DNA of 64,000 nt from Clostridium sp. AM58-1XD (GTDB lineage Bacteria > Bacillota > Clostridia > Lachnospirales > Lachnospiraceae), in assembly GCF_003464085.1 (NCBI RefSeq), contig NZ_QSDR01000023.1, positions 1-64,000 of the forward strand, read 5' to 3'. Positions 8,370-17,200 of this stretch are shown piece by piece. The notes under the pieces were generated by a model that saw only the letters and a program-made list of their open reading frames with translations, was not told the origin of the DNA and ran no database searches. How positions within the stretch are numbered: the stretch's first letter is position 1; the number at the start of each line of letters is the position of its first letter. Both the position numbers and the translations under genes were made by a program.

Positions 8370-9106
8370 ATGTTAGAGGTATGCTGCGGAAGTTATTATG
8401 ATGCACTGCAGGCCGCCGGAGGCGGCGCGAAACGGATTGAGCTGAACAGCGGCTTTTCCTGGGAGGCCTGACGCCGTCGCTGGCGAGTCTGGAGCTGGTA
8501 AAGGAATCATGCGGGATCAGGGTAATTGCAATGGTCCGCCCGCGGGGAGCCGGATTCTGCTACGGCCCGGAAGATTTTCTGGTAATAGAAAGAGACTGCA
8601 GGCTGCTAGTGGAACATGGCGCCGACGGAATCGCTTTCGGCTGCCTGAACTCCAGTGCGTCTGTAGACGAAGAGCAGAACAGAAGGCTGATTTCCATTAT
8701 TCATGAGCACGGAAAAGAAGCCGTATTTCACCGGGCGTTCGACTGTACGGACAGCCCGTTTGAAACGATAGAAAAGCTGATTCATATGGGAGTAGACCGC
8801 GTTTTAACCAGTGGATTAAAGCCCACGGCGATGGAAGGGCTCGTCATGATTAAAGAGCTCCAGAGGCGGTATGGAAATGAAATCGAGATTCTGGCCGGAA
8901 GCGGCGTGAATGCTTCAAATGCCAGGAAGATTATGGAAGAAACAGGAATTTCTCAGGTACACAGTTCCTGCAAGGAATGGAAAATGGATCTGACGACAGC
9001 GGCCGGCGACGTAAATTACAGCTACGCATCTTCTCCCAATGAGCTGTGTTACGATGCCGTATCAGCTGAACTGGTGAGAAAGCTTCTGGCTTCCATAGGA
9101 GAATGA
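8370..9106 (+). CDS. cutC: CutC family protein (frameshifted by one base)
   Basis: A TIM-barrel protein of the CutC family, named for copper homeostasis though its true reaction is unsettled. It opens MLEVCCGSYYDALQA, then GGAKRIELNS; the second frame carries GLTPSLASLELVK, MVRPRGAGFCYGPEDF, VFHRAFDCTDSPF and VLTSGLKPTAMEG, all typical. The break is near 8459: TCCTGGGAGGC should read TCCCTGGGAGGC, one C short; restored length is 245 residues, as usual. AAGAGGA gives a 9-base spacing to this ATG; an in-frame ATG 9 bases earlier abuts the ribosome site. It is in the same direction as the salvage genes, so it may share their transcript. Confidence 0.85.
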
Positions 9107-9112
9107 CGGATT

Positions 9113-9983
9113 ATGATTGCAAAGTATAAAAATTATGCGGTGTTCCGCAGAATGGTCACGGTTCTGGCTGTGACTGCGTCGGCACTTCTGCAGACATATG
9201 TCATCAGGCGTTTATAAGCCGGCCAATCTTTTGTCCAGCGGCTTTACGGGTGTGGCGATTCTCATTGACAAGATCGCTTCCCTGTACGGAGGGAATTTCT
9301 CTACGTCCCTTGGAATGCTGGCATTAAATATTCCGGTTGCCCTTCTGTGCAGCAGGAGCATTGGAAAATGGTTTACCTTTTATTCTATGCTGCAGGTATT
9401 TCTGGCCAGCTTTTTTCTGAAAGTATTTCATTTTCAGCCGCTGTTCAACGACGTGTTGCTGGATGTCGTGTTCGGAGGCTTTCTGTACGGGCTTTCCATT
9501 GCTATCGCGCTGCGGGGAAACGCCTCCACAGGAGGTACGGATTTCATCGCCCTCTATGTGTCGAATAAAACGGGAAAATCCATATGGGAATATGTATTTG
9601 CCGGCAACGTGGTGATTCTATGCATATTCGGAGCGATGTTCGGATGGCTTTACGCCGGATATTCCATTCTGTTCCAGTTCGTTTCTACCAAGGCGATTTC
9701 AGCCTTTCATCACCGCTATGAACGGGTGACGCTGCAGATTACCACGTCCAGGGCAGAGCCGATTATTCGGGAATACGTCAGCCGTTACCGTCATGGGATT
9801 TCCTGTGTAAATGCAGTGGGCGGCTACAGCCACAAAGAGATGTTCCTTCTTCACACAGTCGTGTCTTCTTATGAGGTCGGAGATATTGTCCGCCTGATGA
9901 GAGAGGTGGACCGCCATGTGATTGTAAATATGATTAAGACGGAAAACTTTTACGGGGGATTTTATAGAGAACCTATGGAATAA
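9113..9983 (+). CDS. YitT family (DUF2179) membrane protein, frameshifted near the N-terminus
   Basis: Predicted integral membrane protein with several N-terminal transmembrane helices and a C-terminal soluble DUF2179-like domain (about the last 80 residues, with SRYRHGISCVNAVGGYSHKE). The first frame gives MIAKYKNYAVFRRMVTVLAV then stops; the rest resumes at PANLLSSGFTGVAILIDK. The switch at 9206-9218 is explained by two lost homopolymer bases (AGG GCG TTT ATA AAG CCG read as AGGCGTTTATAAGCCG), which restores RAFIKPANLLSSG and 290 residues; one inserted base is the alternative. It follows cutC closely. Function of the family is unknown. Confidence 0.75.
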
Positions 9984-10011
9984 AAAGAATCCTGTTCGCG
10001 GGATTCTCCCA

Positions 10012-10080
10012 TGCGGCGGGTCGCTTCAGCGGCATCATCCTTACCGCCGCAGTGCGGTCCCTGCGGAGCCTTTTTATTTT
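10012..10080 (+). terminator. Probable terminator region after the salvage operon
   Basis: TGCGGCGG (10012-10019) pairs with CCGCCGCA (10044-10051), followed by a GC-rich run and TTTTTATTTT from about 10071. A small hairpin, GAATCC/GGATTC at 9987-10006, precedes it. Together these likely end transcription of the 3.5-10 kb operon. Confidence 0.5.
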
Positions 10081-10112
10081 ACAGGACGAATTTTTCTGTA
10101 TAATAAAAAGTA

Positions 10113-10141
10113 AAATGGCCGGTTAGGGGAACCGGCCATTT
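10113..10141. other. Perfect 12-bp inverted repeat
   Basis: AAATGGCCGGTT and AACCGGCCATTT flank a 5-base loop. No U-tract follows, so it could be a bidirectional processing hairpin, an operator or a second terminator. The gene-free stretch 9984-10614 also holds a G7 run at 10197-10203, the structured element at 10299-10457 and the promoter and leader of the next operon; no coding sequence was recognised in it. Confidence 0.45.
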
Positions 10142-10298
10142 CAAGGAGAAGGTATTTCGTTTTTTATGGGGTGTAGCAAAAACTATATAATGTATTGGGG
10201 GGGTTTACGTTAATTATAGTATCATAGATACGAAAATAAGTGTGCACAAAAATTAAAAAATATCAGCACAGACTTTATGAATTTTGACAATAGATGAC

Positions 10299-10457
10299 AT
10301 AGCGTTACTGTTCACTCCGTTCCCAGTAACGCGCTATGCGATGCACAGAAACGGCAAAAAACGTCGTTTCGCGCCGCAGTCCTCGGGTTTTCTGTGACTT
10401 CCGCTACGCTCCACTCACAAAAAACACTTCGCGGGATATTACCGGTGAACAGTAGCG
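10299..10457. repeat. Nested inverted-repeat element (MITE-like or structured RNA)
   Basis: About 159 bp bounded by CG(T/C)TACTGTTCAC (10303-10315) and its near-perfect complement GTGAACAGTAGCG (10445-10457). Inside are a hairpin ATAGC-GTTACTG/CAGTAAC-GCTAT (10299-10337) and a stem CACAGAAA (10344-10351)/TTTCTGTG (10389-10396). No coding potential was recognised. It appears once here; whether it is a genome-wide family cannot be told from this window. Confidence 0.5.
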
Positions 10458-10496
10458 ATATAGCTACAGCTTTTTGACTGTGGTTATCACAGTAAG

Positions 10497-10525
10497 TTGA
10501 CTTTAATGGGTGAATATGGTATACT
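10497..10525 (+). promoter_or_regulatory. Sigma-A promoter of the amino-acid ABC operon
   Basis: TTGACT (10497-10502) and TATACT (10520-10525) with a 17-bp spacer, close to consensus. Expected transcription start is about 10532, roughly 83 bases before the start codon. Confidence 0.75.
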
Positions 10526-10556
10526 GAACGGGTGGTTTGCGCCACAGCAGTCAAAG

Positions 10557-10587
10557 AGGACATCACAAGGCAGTGCTGTCCTTTTTT
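10557..10587 (+). terminator. Leader hairpin with U-tract: possible attenuator
   Basis: AGGACA...TGTCCT (10557-10582), with an inner CAC/GTG pairing and a six-T tail, lies about 25 bases after the predicted start and before the ribosome site of the substrate-binding protein gene. It has the form of an intrinsic terminator inside the leader. No anti-terminator or known riboswitch was recognised, so control is inferred from position alone. Confidence 0.45.
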
Positions 10588-10614
10588 GCAATATATATAA
10601 GAGGAGGAAATAAC

Positions 10615-11469
10615 ATGAAAAAATTAGCAGCACTGACAATGGCGGCATTGATGGCTGTATCCGTAGCAGGATGCGGTTCCAGTAAAACGGAAGAGACGAC
10701 GCCGGCAGAGACAAAGACAGAGTCCGCGGCAGAATCCAAGGATGCAGCGGAGACGGAAGCGAAAGCCGACGCAGAAGAGGCAGAGGCAGACGGCGAAAAG
10801 AAGGTCTATCAGATTGCAACTGATACGACATTTGCTCCGTTTGAGTTCGAGAATGAAAAGGGAGAGATGGTCGGCATTGACCTGGATTTATTAAAAGCAA
10901 TTGCAGAAGACCAGGGATTTGAATATGAGCTTCAGGTTGTCGGATTCAACGCGGCAGTAACTTCTCTGGAAGCAGGAGAATCTGACGCCGTAATCGCAGG
11001 TATGTCCATTACGCCGCAGAGACAGGAAAAATACGATTTCTCCGAACCATATTTTGAATCAGGCGTAGGTTGTGCAGTTCTGGCAGATTCTGATATCGAT
11101 GATTATGATGACTTAAAGGGCCAGCAGGTTGCTGCAAAGACGGGTACAGAAGGATGTAAATTCGCGAAATCCATCGCTGACCAGTATGGCTTTACAGTAG
11201 CAGAGTTTGATTCTTCCTCTAATATGTATCAGGACGTTCTGACTGGAACATCTGCAGCATGCTTCGAAGACTACCCTGTTATGGGCTATGAAATCACAAG
11301 AGGAGTTGAATTAAAGCTTCTGGACAAGCTGGAATCCAAGAATTCCTACGGCCTCGGCGTTATGAAGGGTGAGAACGGCGAGCTCGTTGAAATGTTCAAT
11401 GCAGGACTGAAAAACCTTCAGGACAGCGGTAAGTACGACGAAATCGTCAATACTTACATTACAAAATAA
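10615..11469 (+). CDS. Polar amino-acid ABC transporter substrate-binding lipoprotein
   Basis: A 284-residue family 3 solute-binding protein. The N-terminus is a lipoprotein signal (MKKLAALTMAALMAVSVAGC, lipobox VAGC) followed by an acidic Glu/Ala/Thr-rich linker (about 22-60), then the SBP fold with YQIATDTTFAPFEFENEKG, GIDLDLLKAIAE and AGMSITPQRQEKYDFSEPY. It would be anchored outside the membrane and present an amino acid to the permease. The AGGAGG site and signal peptide fix the start. It is followed by permease and ATPase genes, giving a complete importer; the ligand (Gln, Glu, Cys or other) is not determined. Confidence 0.92.
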   Translation: MKKLAALTMAALMAVSVAGCGSSKTEETTPAETKTESAAESKDAAETEAKADAEEAEADGEKKVYQIATDTTFAPFEFENEKGEMVGIDLDLLKAIAEDQGFEYELQVVGFNAAVTSLEAGESDAVIAGMSITPQRQEKYDFSEPYFESGVGCAVLADSDIDDYDDLKGQQVAAKTGTEGCKFAKSIADQYGFTVAEFDSSSNMYQDVLTGTSAACFEDYPVMGYEITRGVELKLLDKLESKNSYGLGVMKGENGELVEMFNAGLKNLQDSGKYDEIVNTYITK

Positions 11470-11496
11470 TAATCCTTAATCCCGGTTACGGGACAG

Positions 11497-11561
11497 GCCG
11501 TGAAGCTGCTCTGCGGCGAGGAATACCGGTATTCGGACATTCCCGCCTCACGGCAGCTTCA
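11497..11561 (+). other. Intercistronic structure with two competing stems
   Basis: In the 215-bp gap between binding protein and permease, GCCGTGA (11497-11503) can pair with TCACGGC (11548-11554), and TGAAGCTGC (11501-11509) can pair with GCAGCTTCA (11553-11561). The two pairings overlap and exclude each other. Such gaps often set the excess of binding protein over membrane subunits; that role is inferred. Confidence 0.4.
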
Positions 11562-11684
11562 GGACCGATTGGATGCAGATGGAAAGAAAAGCGCCGCTCT
11601 TCTTGGAGAGTCAAGAGATTTGTATGCGCCCCTTTTCTTTTTACCTGCAGCCACACTAAAATTTCAAAAGATAGGATGAGAAGA

Positions 11685-12365
11685 ATGGAAGTAATCAACG
11701 TATTAGTACAATATTTTCCTCTGTTTTTACAGGCCCTGGGCATGACGATGAAGCTGACGATCGTATCCCTGCTCTGTGCGACGGTACTGGGCGTCATATT
11801 CGGATTGTTCAAGGTATCCGGAAAGACTCCGCTCAAAGTGATTGCCGATATCTATATTGATATCATCAGGGGAACGCCTTTAATGGTGCAGACCATGATT
11901 GTTTATTACGGACTGGCACAGCTTCTTCGGCCTTACGGATTTGCCTGGAAGAATATCGGCGGCACGTTTACGGCGGGCGTTGTGACATTGAGTCTGAATG
12001 CAGGGGCGTATATGGCGGAAATTATCCGAGGAGGAATAGAGGCTGTTGACAAAGGGCAGATGGAGGCGGCCAGAAGCCTTGGACTGCCTTACGGAAAGTC
12101 CATGAGAAAGGTAATACTCCCCCAGGCGTTCCGCACCATGATGCCGTCGATTATCAACCAGTTCATTATTTCCCTCAAGGATACTTCCCTGATTTCCATT
12201 ATCGGATTAAATGAGCTGACAAAGCGCGGCAATATCATAGCGGCTAATTCGGCTTCCAGAGTAATGGCGATCTGGCTTTGCGTCGCTCTGTTCTATTTGG
12301 TCGTCTGTACAACCTTGTCGAAGGTGGCGAAAGTTGTGGAGAGGAGAGTGTCCTATGGCAAGTAA
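11685..12365 (+). CDS. Polar amino-acid ABC transporter permease (HisM/GlnP family)
   Basis: A 226-residue inner-membrane permease with about five transmembrane helices. The EAA-type cytoplasmic loop is visible as [20 protein letters not shown] followed by [12 protein letters not shown], and [18 protein letters not shown] is typical of the family. It forms the pore with the ATPase encoded next. The second ATG was preferred; another in-frame ATG nine bases earlier has AGG directly against it. The stop overlaps the ATPase start by 11 bases, implying coupling. Confidence 0.92.
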   Translation: MEVINVLVQYFPLFLQALGMTMKLTIVSLLCATVLGVIFGLFKVSGKTPLKVIADIYIDIIRGTPLMVQTMIVYYGLAQLLRPYGFAWKNIGGTFTAGVVTLSLNAGAYMAEIIRGGIEAVDKGQMEAARSLGLPYGKSMRKVILPQAFRTMMPSIINQFIISLKDTSLISIIGLNELTKRGNIIAANSASRVMAIWLCVALFYLVVCTTLSKVAKVVERRVSYGK

Positions 12366-13086
12366 AATTATCGTAAAGAATCTGAAAAAGAATTTTGGAA
12401 ATCTGGAAGTGCTGAAAGACATCAACATTGATGTGGAAGAGGGGGAAGTGGTCTGTCTGATCGGCCCATCCGGTTCTGGAAAGAGTACATTTCTCCGCTG
12501 CTTAAACCGTCTGGAGTCGATTACAAGCGGCGTGGTGACCGTAGACGGAAATCTGATGTCCGATAAAAAGATCAATATTAATAAGGTGAGAGAAAATATC
12601 GGAATGGTATTTCAGCACTTTAACCTGTTTCCTCATCTGACGGTTTTAGACAACATTATGCTGGCTCCTGTAGAGCTGAAAAAGATGAAAAAAGACGAGG
12701 CAAGAGCAAAGGGAATTCAGCTTTTAAAGCGTGTTGGACTGGACGACAAGGCGGATGCCTATCCGGGGCAGCTTTCCGGCGGGCAGAAGCAGCGTGTGGC
12801 GATTGCAAGATCCCTTGCGATGAATCCTGACATCATGCTTTTCGATGAGCCTACGAGCGCGCTGGACCCTGAGATGGTCGGCGAGGTTCTGGAGGTTATG
12901 AAACAGCTGGCTGCAGACGGCATGACCATGATGGTGGTTACTCATGAGATGGGATTTGCAAGAGAGGTGGCGGACCGCGTGATCTTCATGGATGGAGGAT
13001 ATATCGTGGAAGAGGGGACGCCGGAAGAAGTGTTCAGCCATCCTAAGGAAGAGAGGACCATCAGCTTCCTGAATAAGGTTCTGTAA
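12355..13086 (+). CDS. Polar amino-acid ABC transporter ATP-binding protein (GlnQ-like)
   Basis: A 243-residue ABC ATPase with all motifs: Walker [11 protein letters not shown]-loop [12 protein letters not shown], signature LSGGQKQR, Walker [13 protein letters not shown] and the H-loop VTHEMGF. The [17 protein letters not shown] segment is typical of the GlnQ/HisP/ArtP group. It couples ATP hydrolysis to amino-acid import with the preceding permease. The operon ends at the palindromic repeat 13129-13247. Confidence 0.95.
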   Translation: MASKIIVKNLKKNFGNLEVLKDINIDVEEGEVVCLIGPSGSGKSTFLRCLNRLESITSGVVTVDGNLMSDKKININKVRENIGMVFQHFNLFPHLTVLDNIMLAPVELKKMKKDEARAKGIQLLKRVGLDDKADAYPGQLSGGQKQRVAIARSLAMNPDIMLFDEPTSALDPEMVGEVLEVMKQLAADGMTMMVVTHEMGFAREVADRVIFMDGGYIVEEGTPEEVFSHPKEERTISFLNKVL

Positions 13087-13128
13087 TCGTTTCCCCTGTG
13101 TTATGTTTTTTTGAAAAGGAAGCCAAAA

Positions 13129-13247
13129 GAGGGTGTTGCAAAAGTTGAATCCGCATTACCTCCGATACCAGATTTCGTTCCAGGCAGTGGCCAAGCCACT
13201 CCAGCTGGTATCGGCGGCAATGCTCTATTCCTTTTTGCAACATCCTC
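13129..13247 (-). repeat. 119-bp imperfect palindrome, copy 1 (inverted orientation)
   Basis: Bounded by GAGGGTGTTGCAAAA and TTTTTGCAACATCCTC, with inner arms around CCGATACCAGAT and a loop containing CAGGCAGTGGCCAAG. It is nearly the exact reverse complement of copy 2 (33446-33564) and the same length. It lies between the converging amino-acid operon and the EAL gene, so it may also act as a bidirectional terminator. Four other full copies are in the window. Confidence 0.85.
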
Positions 13248-13271
13248 TTTTTAAGAGCTGATTTGCATGCC

Positions 13272-14660
13272 TCAGCGCTGGGCCTTTTCCTTCTCTTCGG
13301 CAGCGATCTGGAACGCTTCTTTCCGATCGGCTCCGATTATGCGGATCAGAATGTCTTCATCCAGCGTCGGTGAGTAATAGAATCCCTGCTGATAGAGACA
13401 GCCGGATGAGGTAAGTGTTTCGATCTGTTTTTCCGTTTCCACGCCTTCAGCGATAATATTGAGTTCCAGTTCTCTGGCAATCTCGATCAGCCCGTGGATG
13501 ACGAATGAGGCTTTGGGATTCGTTTCCAGCTGCCAGATGAACATCCGCTCCAGTTTCAGGCTGTTGATGGGAAGTTCCAGAATGCCGGCCACGCTGGACA
13601 TACCGGAACCGAAATTATTGAGGATCAGTTCGATTCCCATATCGGAAAGTTCCTGCAGAAGGACATTGATATTCAGATATGCGGTAGTGAACGCATCCTC
13701 CTGCAGTTCGATTGCCAGCTTCCCCCTGGGAATCTCGTATGTATCCATGATTTCATGAATTTTGTCCAGAAAATCCTCTTGAAGAAACAAGACGGAGGAT
13801 ACGGGAAGGGCGATTGAGTCGAATTCTTTTTCCTCGTCCATAAGACGTTTAATGCACGCGCCGACCCGTTCCAGAGCGTAATACTCTACGGCACGGATCT
13901 GACCGGAATCCTCAGCAATAGGAAGGAATTCAGCAGCGCCGACCATGCCGATTCCTTTGACAAATATTCGCATATAATATTCCGCTCGTGTAAATTTCTG
14001 CTGTTCAATATTGTAAGTGGGCCGGTAACGGACATCGATTTCATGATTGGCAATGGCCGTCTGCAGGTAATGGGCAATTGTCTGTCTCCTTAAAAAGCTG
14101 GCCTGCATGTTGCTGTCATAGACCGCATACTGGTTGGGGCCGAGTTCAGCAGCCTTGGAAAGGGCCATGTCCAGAAATTTCATCATCTCGTCTGCCGAGA
14201 ACGTATATCCGGGGTAGGAGCACATGCCAATCTGTACGGAACAGAGACAGTCCGTTCCGTTTACCTTCCACACGTGATCAAACTGGTCCAGAATTTTGGC
14301 AGCGAGGCTGACGGCCTTTCCGGAAGTGGCATTTTCCAGGAAAATCAAAAATTCTACTCCAATATAACGGTATACGGTGCTTTTTGAGACGTCTCTCAGA
14401 TAATTAATGATCTGTTCCAACAGAGTTTCACAGTAATCGTATCCGAAAATGCCGTTCAGCTGTTTGAAGTTTTCTATGTATAATTTAAGTACAACGCCTT
14501 TCGACTGGGCGCTTTGAACGTCAAGCAGGTGCTGCAGATGGCTGTAGCAGCCGTCGCGGCCAAAAGATAGAGCCGTACGTGGCTGAGGCTCTGTATATGA
14601 ATGAATGGTAGTGGATGGATCCGGAGCTGAATCTTTTTTTGTCTTTTGAAACCATGCCAT
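13272..14660 (-). CDS. Degenerate GGDEF-EAL protein, probably catalytically inactive
   Basis: A 462-residue cytoplasmic protein: a basic N-terminal segment, a GGDEF-like domain (about 35-180) and an EAL domain (about 195-450). Catalytic motifs are eroded. GGDEF is replaced by YIGVEF (99-104); EAL is replaced by EYY (227-229); the DDFGxG metal-binding pair is NNFGSG (348-353); the usual IDxxF Asp is Glu in LKLERMF. IAEGVET and AIELQED are kept. With both Asp of the metal site gone, phosphodiesterase activity is unlikely; a c-di-GMP receptor or protein-binding role is inferred. ATG 14660 follows GGAGG at 8 bases. Confidence 0.85.
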   Translation of the reverse strand: MAWFQKTKKDSAPDPSTTIHSYTEPQPRTALSFGRDGCYSHLQHLLDVQSAQSKGVVLKLYIENFKQLNGIFGYDYCETLLEQIINYLRDVSKSTVYRYIGVEFLIFLENATSGKAVSLAAKILDQFDHVWKVNGTDCLCSVQIGMCSYPGYTFSADEMMKFLDMALSKAAELGPNQYAVYDSNMQASFLRRQTIAHYLQTAIANHEIDVRYRPTYNIEQQKFTRAEYYMRIFVKGIGMVGAAEFLPIAEDSGQIRAVEYYALERVGACIKRLMDEEKEFDSIALPVSSVLFLQEDFLDKIHEIMDTYEIPRGKLAIELQEDAFTTAYLNINVLLQELSDMGIELILNNFGSGMSSVAGILELPINSLKLERMFIWQLETNPKASFVIHGLIEIARELELNIIAEGVETEKQIETLTSSGCLYQQGFYYSPTLDEDILIRIIGADRKEAFQIAAEEKEKAQR

Positions 14661-14869
14661 GGTAAAATCCTCCAATTTCGTTTGTTCTGCTGCTCTTTTA
14701 TTTTAGTATGAAAGGGAGAAAAAAGCAATGCAATTTCCTTTTTGGGCTGGAAAATCAGGGAGGAAAAGGGAAAAAAGCCTTGTAAATATCAGGACTTGCC
14801 TGTATACTTTTATAAGGCTGGATCGCTGTGTCAGAACCAGTTTTATAAAAGAAAAGAGGATGAATAAAA

Positions 14870-15610
14870 ATGGAACCATTGCTTATGGATCTGCATACCC
14901 ATACCATTGCCAGCGGCCATGCCTATGGCACGATAACGGAGATGGCAAAAGCGGCGGCAGATAAAAAGGTAAAGGTGCTGGGAATTACGGAACATGCGCC
15001 CGGGATACCTGGAACATGTGATAAGCTTTATTTTTCTAACATGAAGGTCGTACCGAGAGAATTGTTCGGAGTGAAGCTTCTGCTGGGATCAGAGATTAAT
15101 ATTATGGATTATGACGGGAGACTGAGCCTCCCGGACAGCTATATCAAATATCTCGATATCAGGATCGCAGGCCATCATAAGATCTGCTGTGAATTTGGAA
15201 GTATGGAGGAAAATACGAGAGCAGTCGTTTCAGCGATGAAGAATCCGAAAATTGATATAATCAGTCATCCGGACGACGGAAGAGGGCCTCTGGACTATGA
15301 GAAGCTTGTGGAAGCTTCGGTAACATATCATACGCTTCTGGAAATAAACAACAATTCGTTGAGACTGCCGATTAGAAAAAATGCGGAAGAGAATATGCGT
15401 ACCATACTGAAGCTGTGCATGGAATGCGGACAGCCGGTAGTGGTCAACAGCGATGCCCATTATATGGACGATATTGCCAATATCGACCAGGTATCAAGGC
15501 TGATAGATGAAATGGGATTTCCCCGTGAACTGATTATGAACTATTTCCCGGAACGGTTCCTGGATTTTCTCAGAGAAAACAGGATGCGGGAAGGGATGGA
15601 AGCATGTTGA
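14870..15610 (+). CDS. PHP-domain phosphatase (YcdX-like)
   Basis: A 246-residue PHP-family metal-dependent phosphoesterase. Metal-binding motifs are visible: DLHTHTIASGHAY at the N-terminus, GITEHAPG, GSEINIMD, IAGHHKICC, IISHPDDG and VNSDAHYMDDI near the C-terminus, the pattern of the YcdX/YcdX-like group that acts on small phosphorylated substrates. Its natural substrate is not deducible. GAGG is ten bases before the ATG. It ends seven bases into the neighbouring open frame and about 35 bases before the transpeptidase start, so the two are probably co-transcribed. Confidence 0.88.
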   Translation: MEPLLMDLHTHTIASGHAYGTITEMAKAAADKKVKVLGITEHAPGIPGTCDKLYFSNMKVVPRELFGVKLLLGSEINIMDYDGRLSLPDSYIKYLDIRIAGHHKICCEFGSMEENTRAVVSAMKNPKIDIISHPDDGRGPLDYEKLVEASVTYHTLLEINNNSLRLPIRKNAEENMRTILKLCMECGQPVVVNSDAHYMDDIANIDQVSRLIDEMGFPRELIMNYFPERFLDFLRENRMREGMEAC

Positions 15611-15645
15611 GTGATTATTTATGGAAGAAAGAGAAGGGAATTGAT

Positions 15646-17040
15646 ATGATGAAAACGCGCCTGAAAAGAGCGGCATATATTCTGTTAACGGCAGGTCTCT
15701 GCATGTTCGGCAGTATGACTGCATTTGCGGACAGCGAGGTGGACGCCAATCCGGCTGTCTATGTGAGCGGAACAACCATAAACGGTGTGAATGTATCCGG
15801 CCTGACTCCGGAAGAGGCAAAAGCCCGTGTGGAGCAGTTCCTCAAAGAGAGTTATGAACTTACAGTTGTGGACAGCAGCGGAAGGGAAACGATTATCAGC
15901 CATCAGGATATCGGATTGAGCGCCGTTGTAAAGGGCGGTCTGGCTGAGGTCCTGGCAAAGGAAAATGAAGGGGGAAGACAGTCGGGCCCGTCTGCGGACA
16001 ACAGCTATTCCATTGACCTGGAGATTACATACGATGAGAACGCATTGACAGAACGGCTGAAATCCTTAAAATGCATGACGAGCGGAGTGATTGAGACAAA
16101 GGATGCCCATATTTCGGCGTACGAAGAGGGAAAGGAATTCACCATCGTCCCGGAAGTAAAGGGAAACAGCGTCAACTGGGAGAGACTCAACACGGCTGTA
16201 AAAACAGCGATCGGCTCCGGGCAGAGGTGGTTGAGCCTCTATGATGCAGGATGCTATGATAAGGTAAATGTTTATTCGGATAATGAAGAACTGAAAAAAC
16301 TGTGTGATACGATGAACCAGTACAGGACCATGACCGTAAATTACGTATTCGGAGAGGAGTCTGAGAAACTGGATGGCGCTGTCATCGCTTCCTGGATACA
16401 GGGAAGCAGTGGAACCGATATCATGATTGACAGGGAAAAGGCGGCGGCCTATGTAAACGCTCTGGCTGAGAAGTACAATACGGCGGGAAAAGAACGCACG
16501 TTTAAGACAACAGCGGGAAATGAAGTGAAGGTAACAGGACCTTACGGCTGGAGGATGGATACGGCGGCGGAGACGGAAGCGCTTCTGAACGTAATCAAGG
16601 CAGGTCAGAGCATAGACAGGGAACCGATTTATTCTCAGTCTGCCGCAGGATGGGGAACGAATGAGTACGGCAGCACATATGTGGAAATCGATCTGGGTAA
16701 TCAGCATGTCTATCTGTATAAGGATGGGGCGTGCATCCTGGACGCCCCGTGCGTAACAGGCAATGTTTCCAAGGGGTGGACAACACCTCCCGGCATCTTC
16801 GGCCTCTATTACAAACAGAGAGACAGGGTATTAAAGGGAGAAGATTATGCAACGCCTGTAAGCTACTGGATGCCGTTCAACGGAGGCATAGGCCTTCACG
16901 ATGCCAACTGGCGGGGTCAGTTCGGAGGCGGTATTTACAAGACATCCGGTTCCCATGGCTGTATTAATCTGCCGCCTCAGAAGGCTGCGCAGCTTTATGA
17001 GCATGTGTACAAAAACATGCCGGTTATCTGCTATAACTGA
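15646..17040 (+). CDS. Secreted L,D-transpeptidase (YkuD) with PG_binding_4 region
   Basis: About 464 residues: a signal peptide (KRAAYILLTAGLCMFGSMTAFA), putative peptidoglycan-binding PG_binding_4 modules starting with INGVNVSGLTPEEAKARVEQ, and a C-terminal YkuD domain. The catalytic motif is intact: IGLHDANWRGQFGG...SHGCINLPP, with the His and the nucleophile Cys. It would form 3-3 cross-links or anchor proteins in the cell wall. GAAGGGAA lies seven bases before the chosen ATG; the in-frame ATG three bases later is equally possible. It follows the PHP phosphatase closely. Confidence 0.92.
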   Translation: MMKTRLKRAAYILLTAGLCMFGSMTAFADSEVDANPAVYVSGTTINGVNVSGLTPEEAKARVEQFLKESYELTVVDSSGRETIISHQDIGLSAVVKGGLAEVLAKENEGGRQSGPSADNSYSIDLEITYDENALTERLKSLKCMTSGVIETKDAHISAYEEGKEFTIVPEVKGNSVNWERLNTAVKTAIGSGQRWLSLYDAGCYDKVNVYSDNEELKKLCDTMNQYRTMTVNYVFGEESEKLDGAVIASWIQGSSGTDIMIDREKAAAYVNALAEKYNTAGKERTFKTTAGNEVKVTGPYGWRMDTAAETEALLNVIKAGQSIDREPIYSQSAAGWGTNEYGSTYVEIDLGNQHVYLYKDGACILDAPCVTGNVSKGWTTPPGIFGLYYKQRDRVLKGEDYATPVSYWMPFNGGIGLHDANWRGQFGGGIYKTSGSHGCINLPPQKAAQLYEHVYKNMPVICYN

Positions 17041-17200
17041 TGATGAACCGATGAAACCGGACGCTTCCCCAAATCAGAATCCGGCAGTTGACAGATCGGC
17101 TTGAAACGGCTGGAATAGAGAAAGATGTACGTGGACAGAGGACGAAAAATACGATATACTGTCTGTAAGGGTACAGAAAATGATAAAAGGTGAAGATGGG

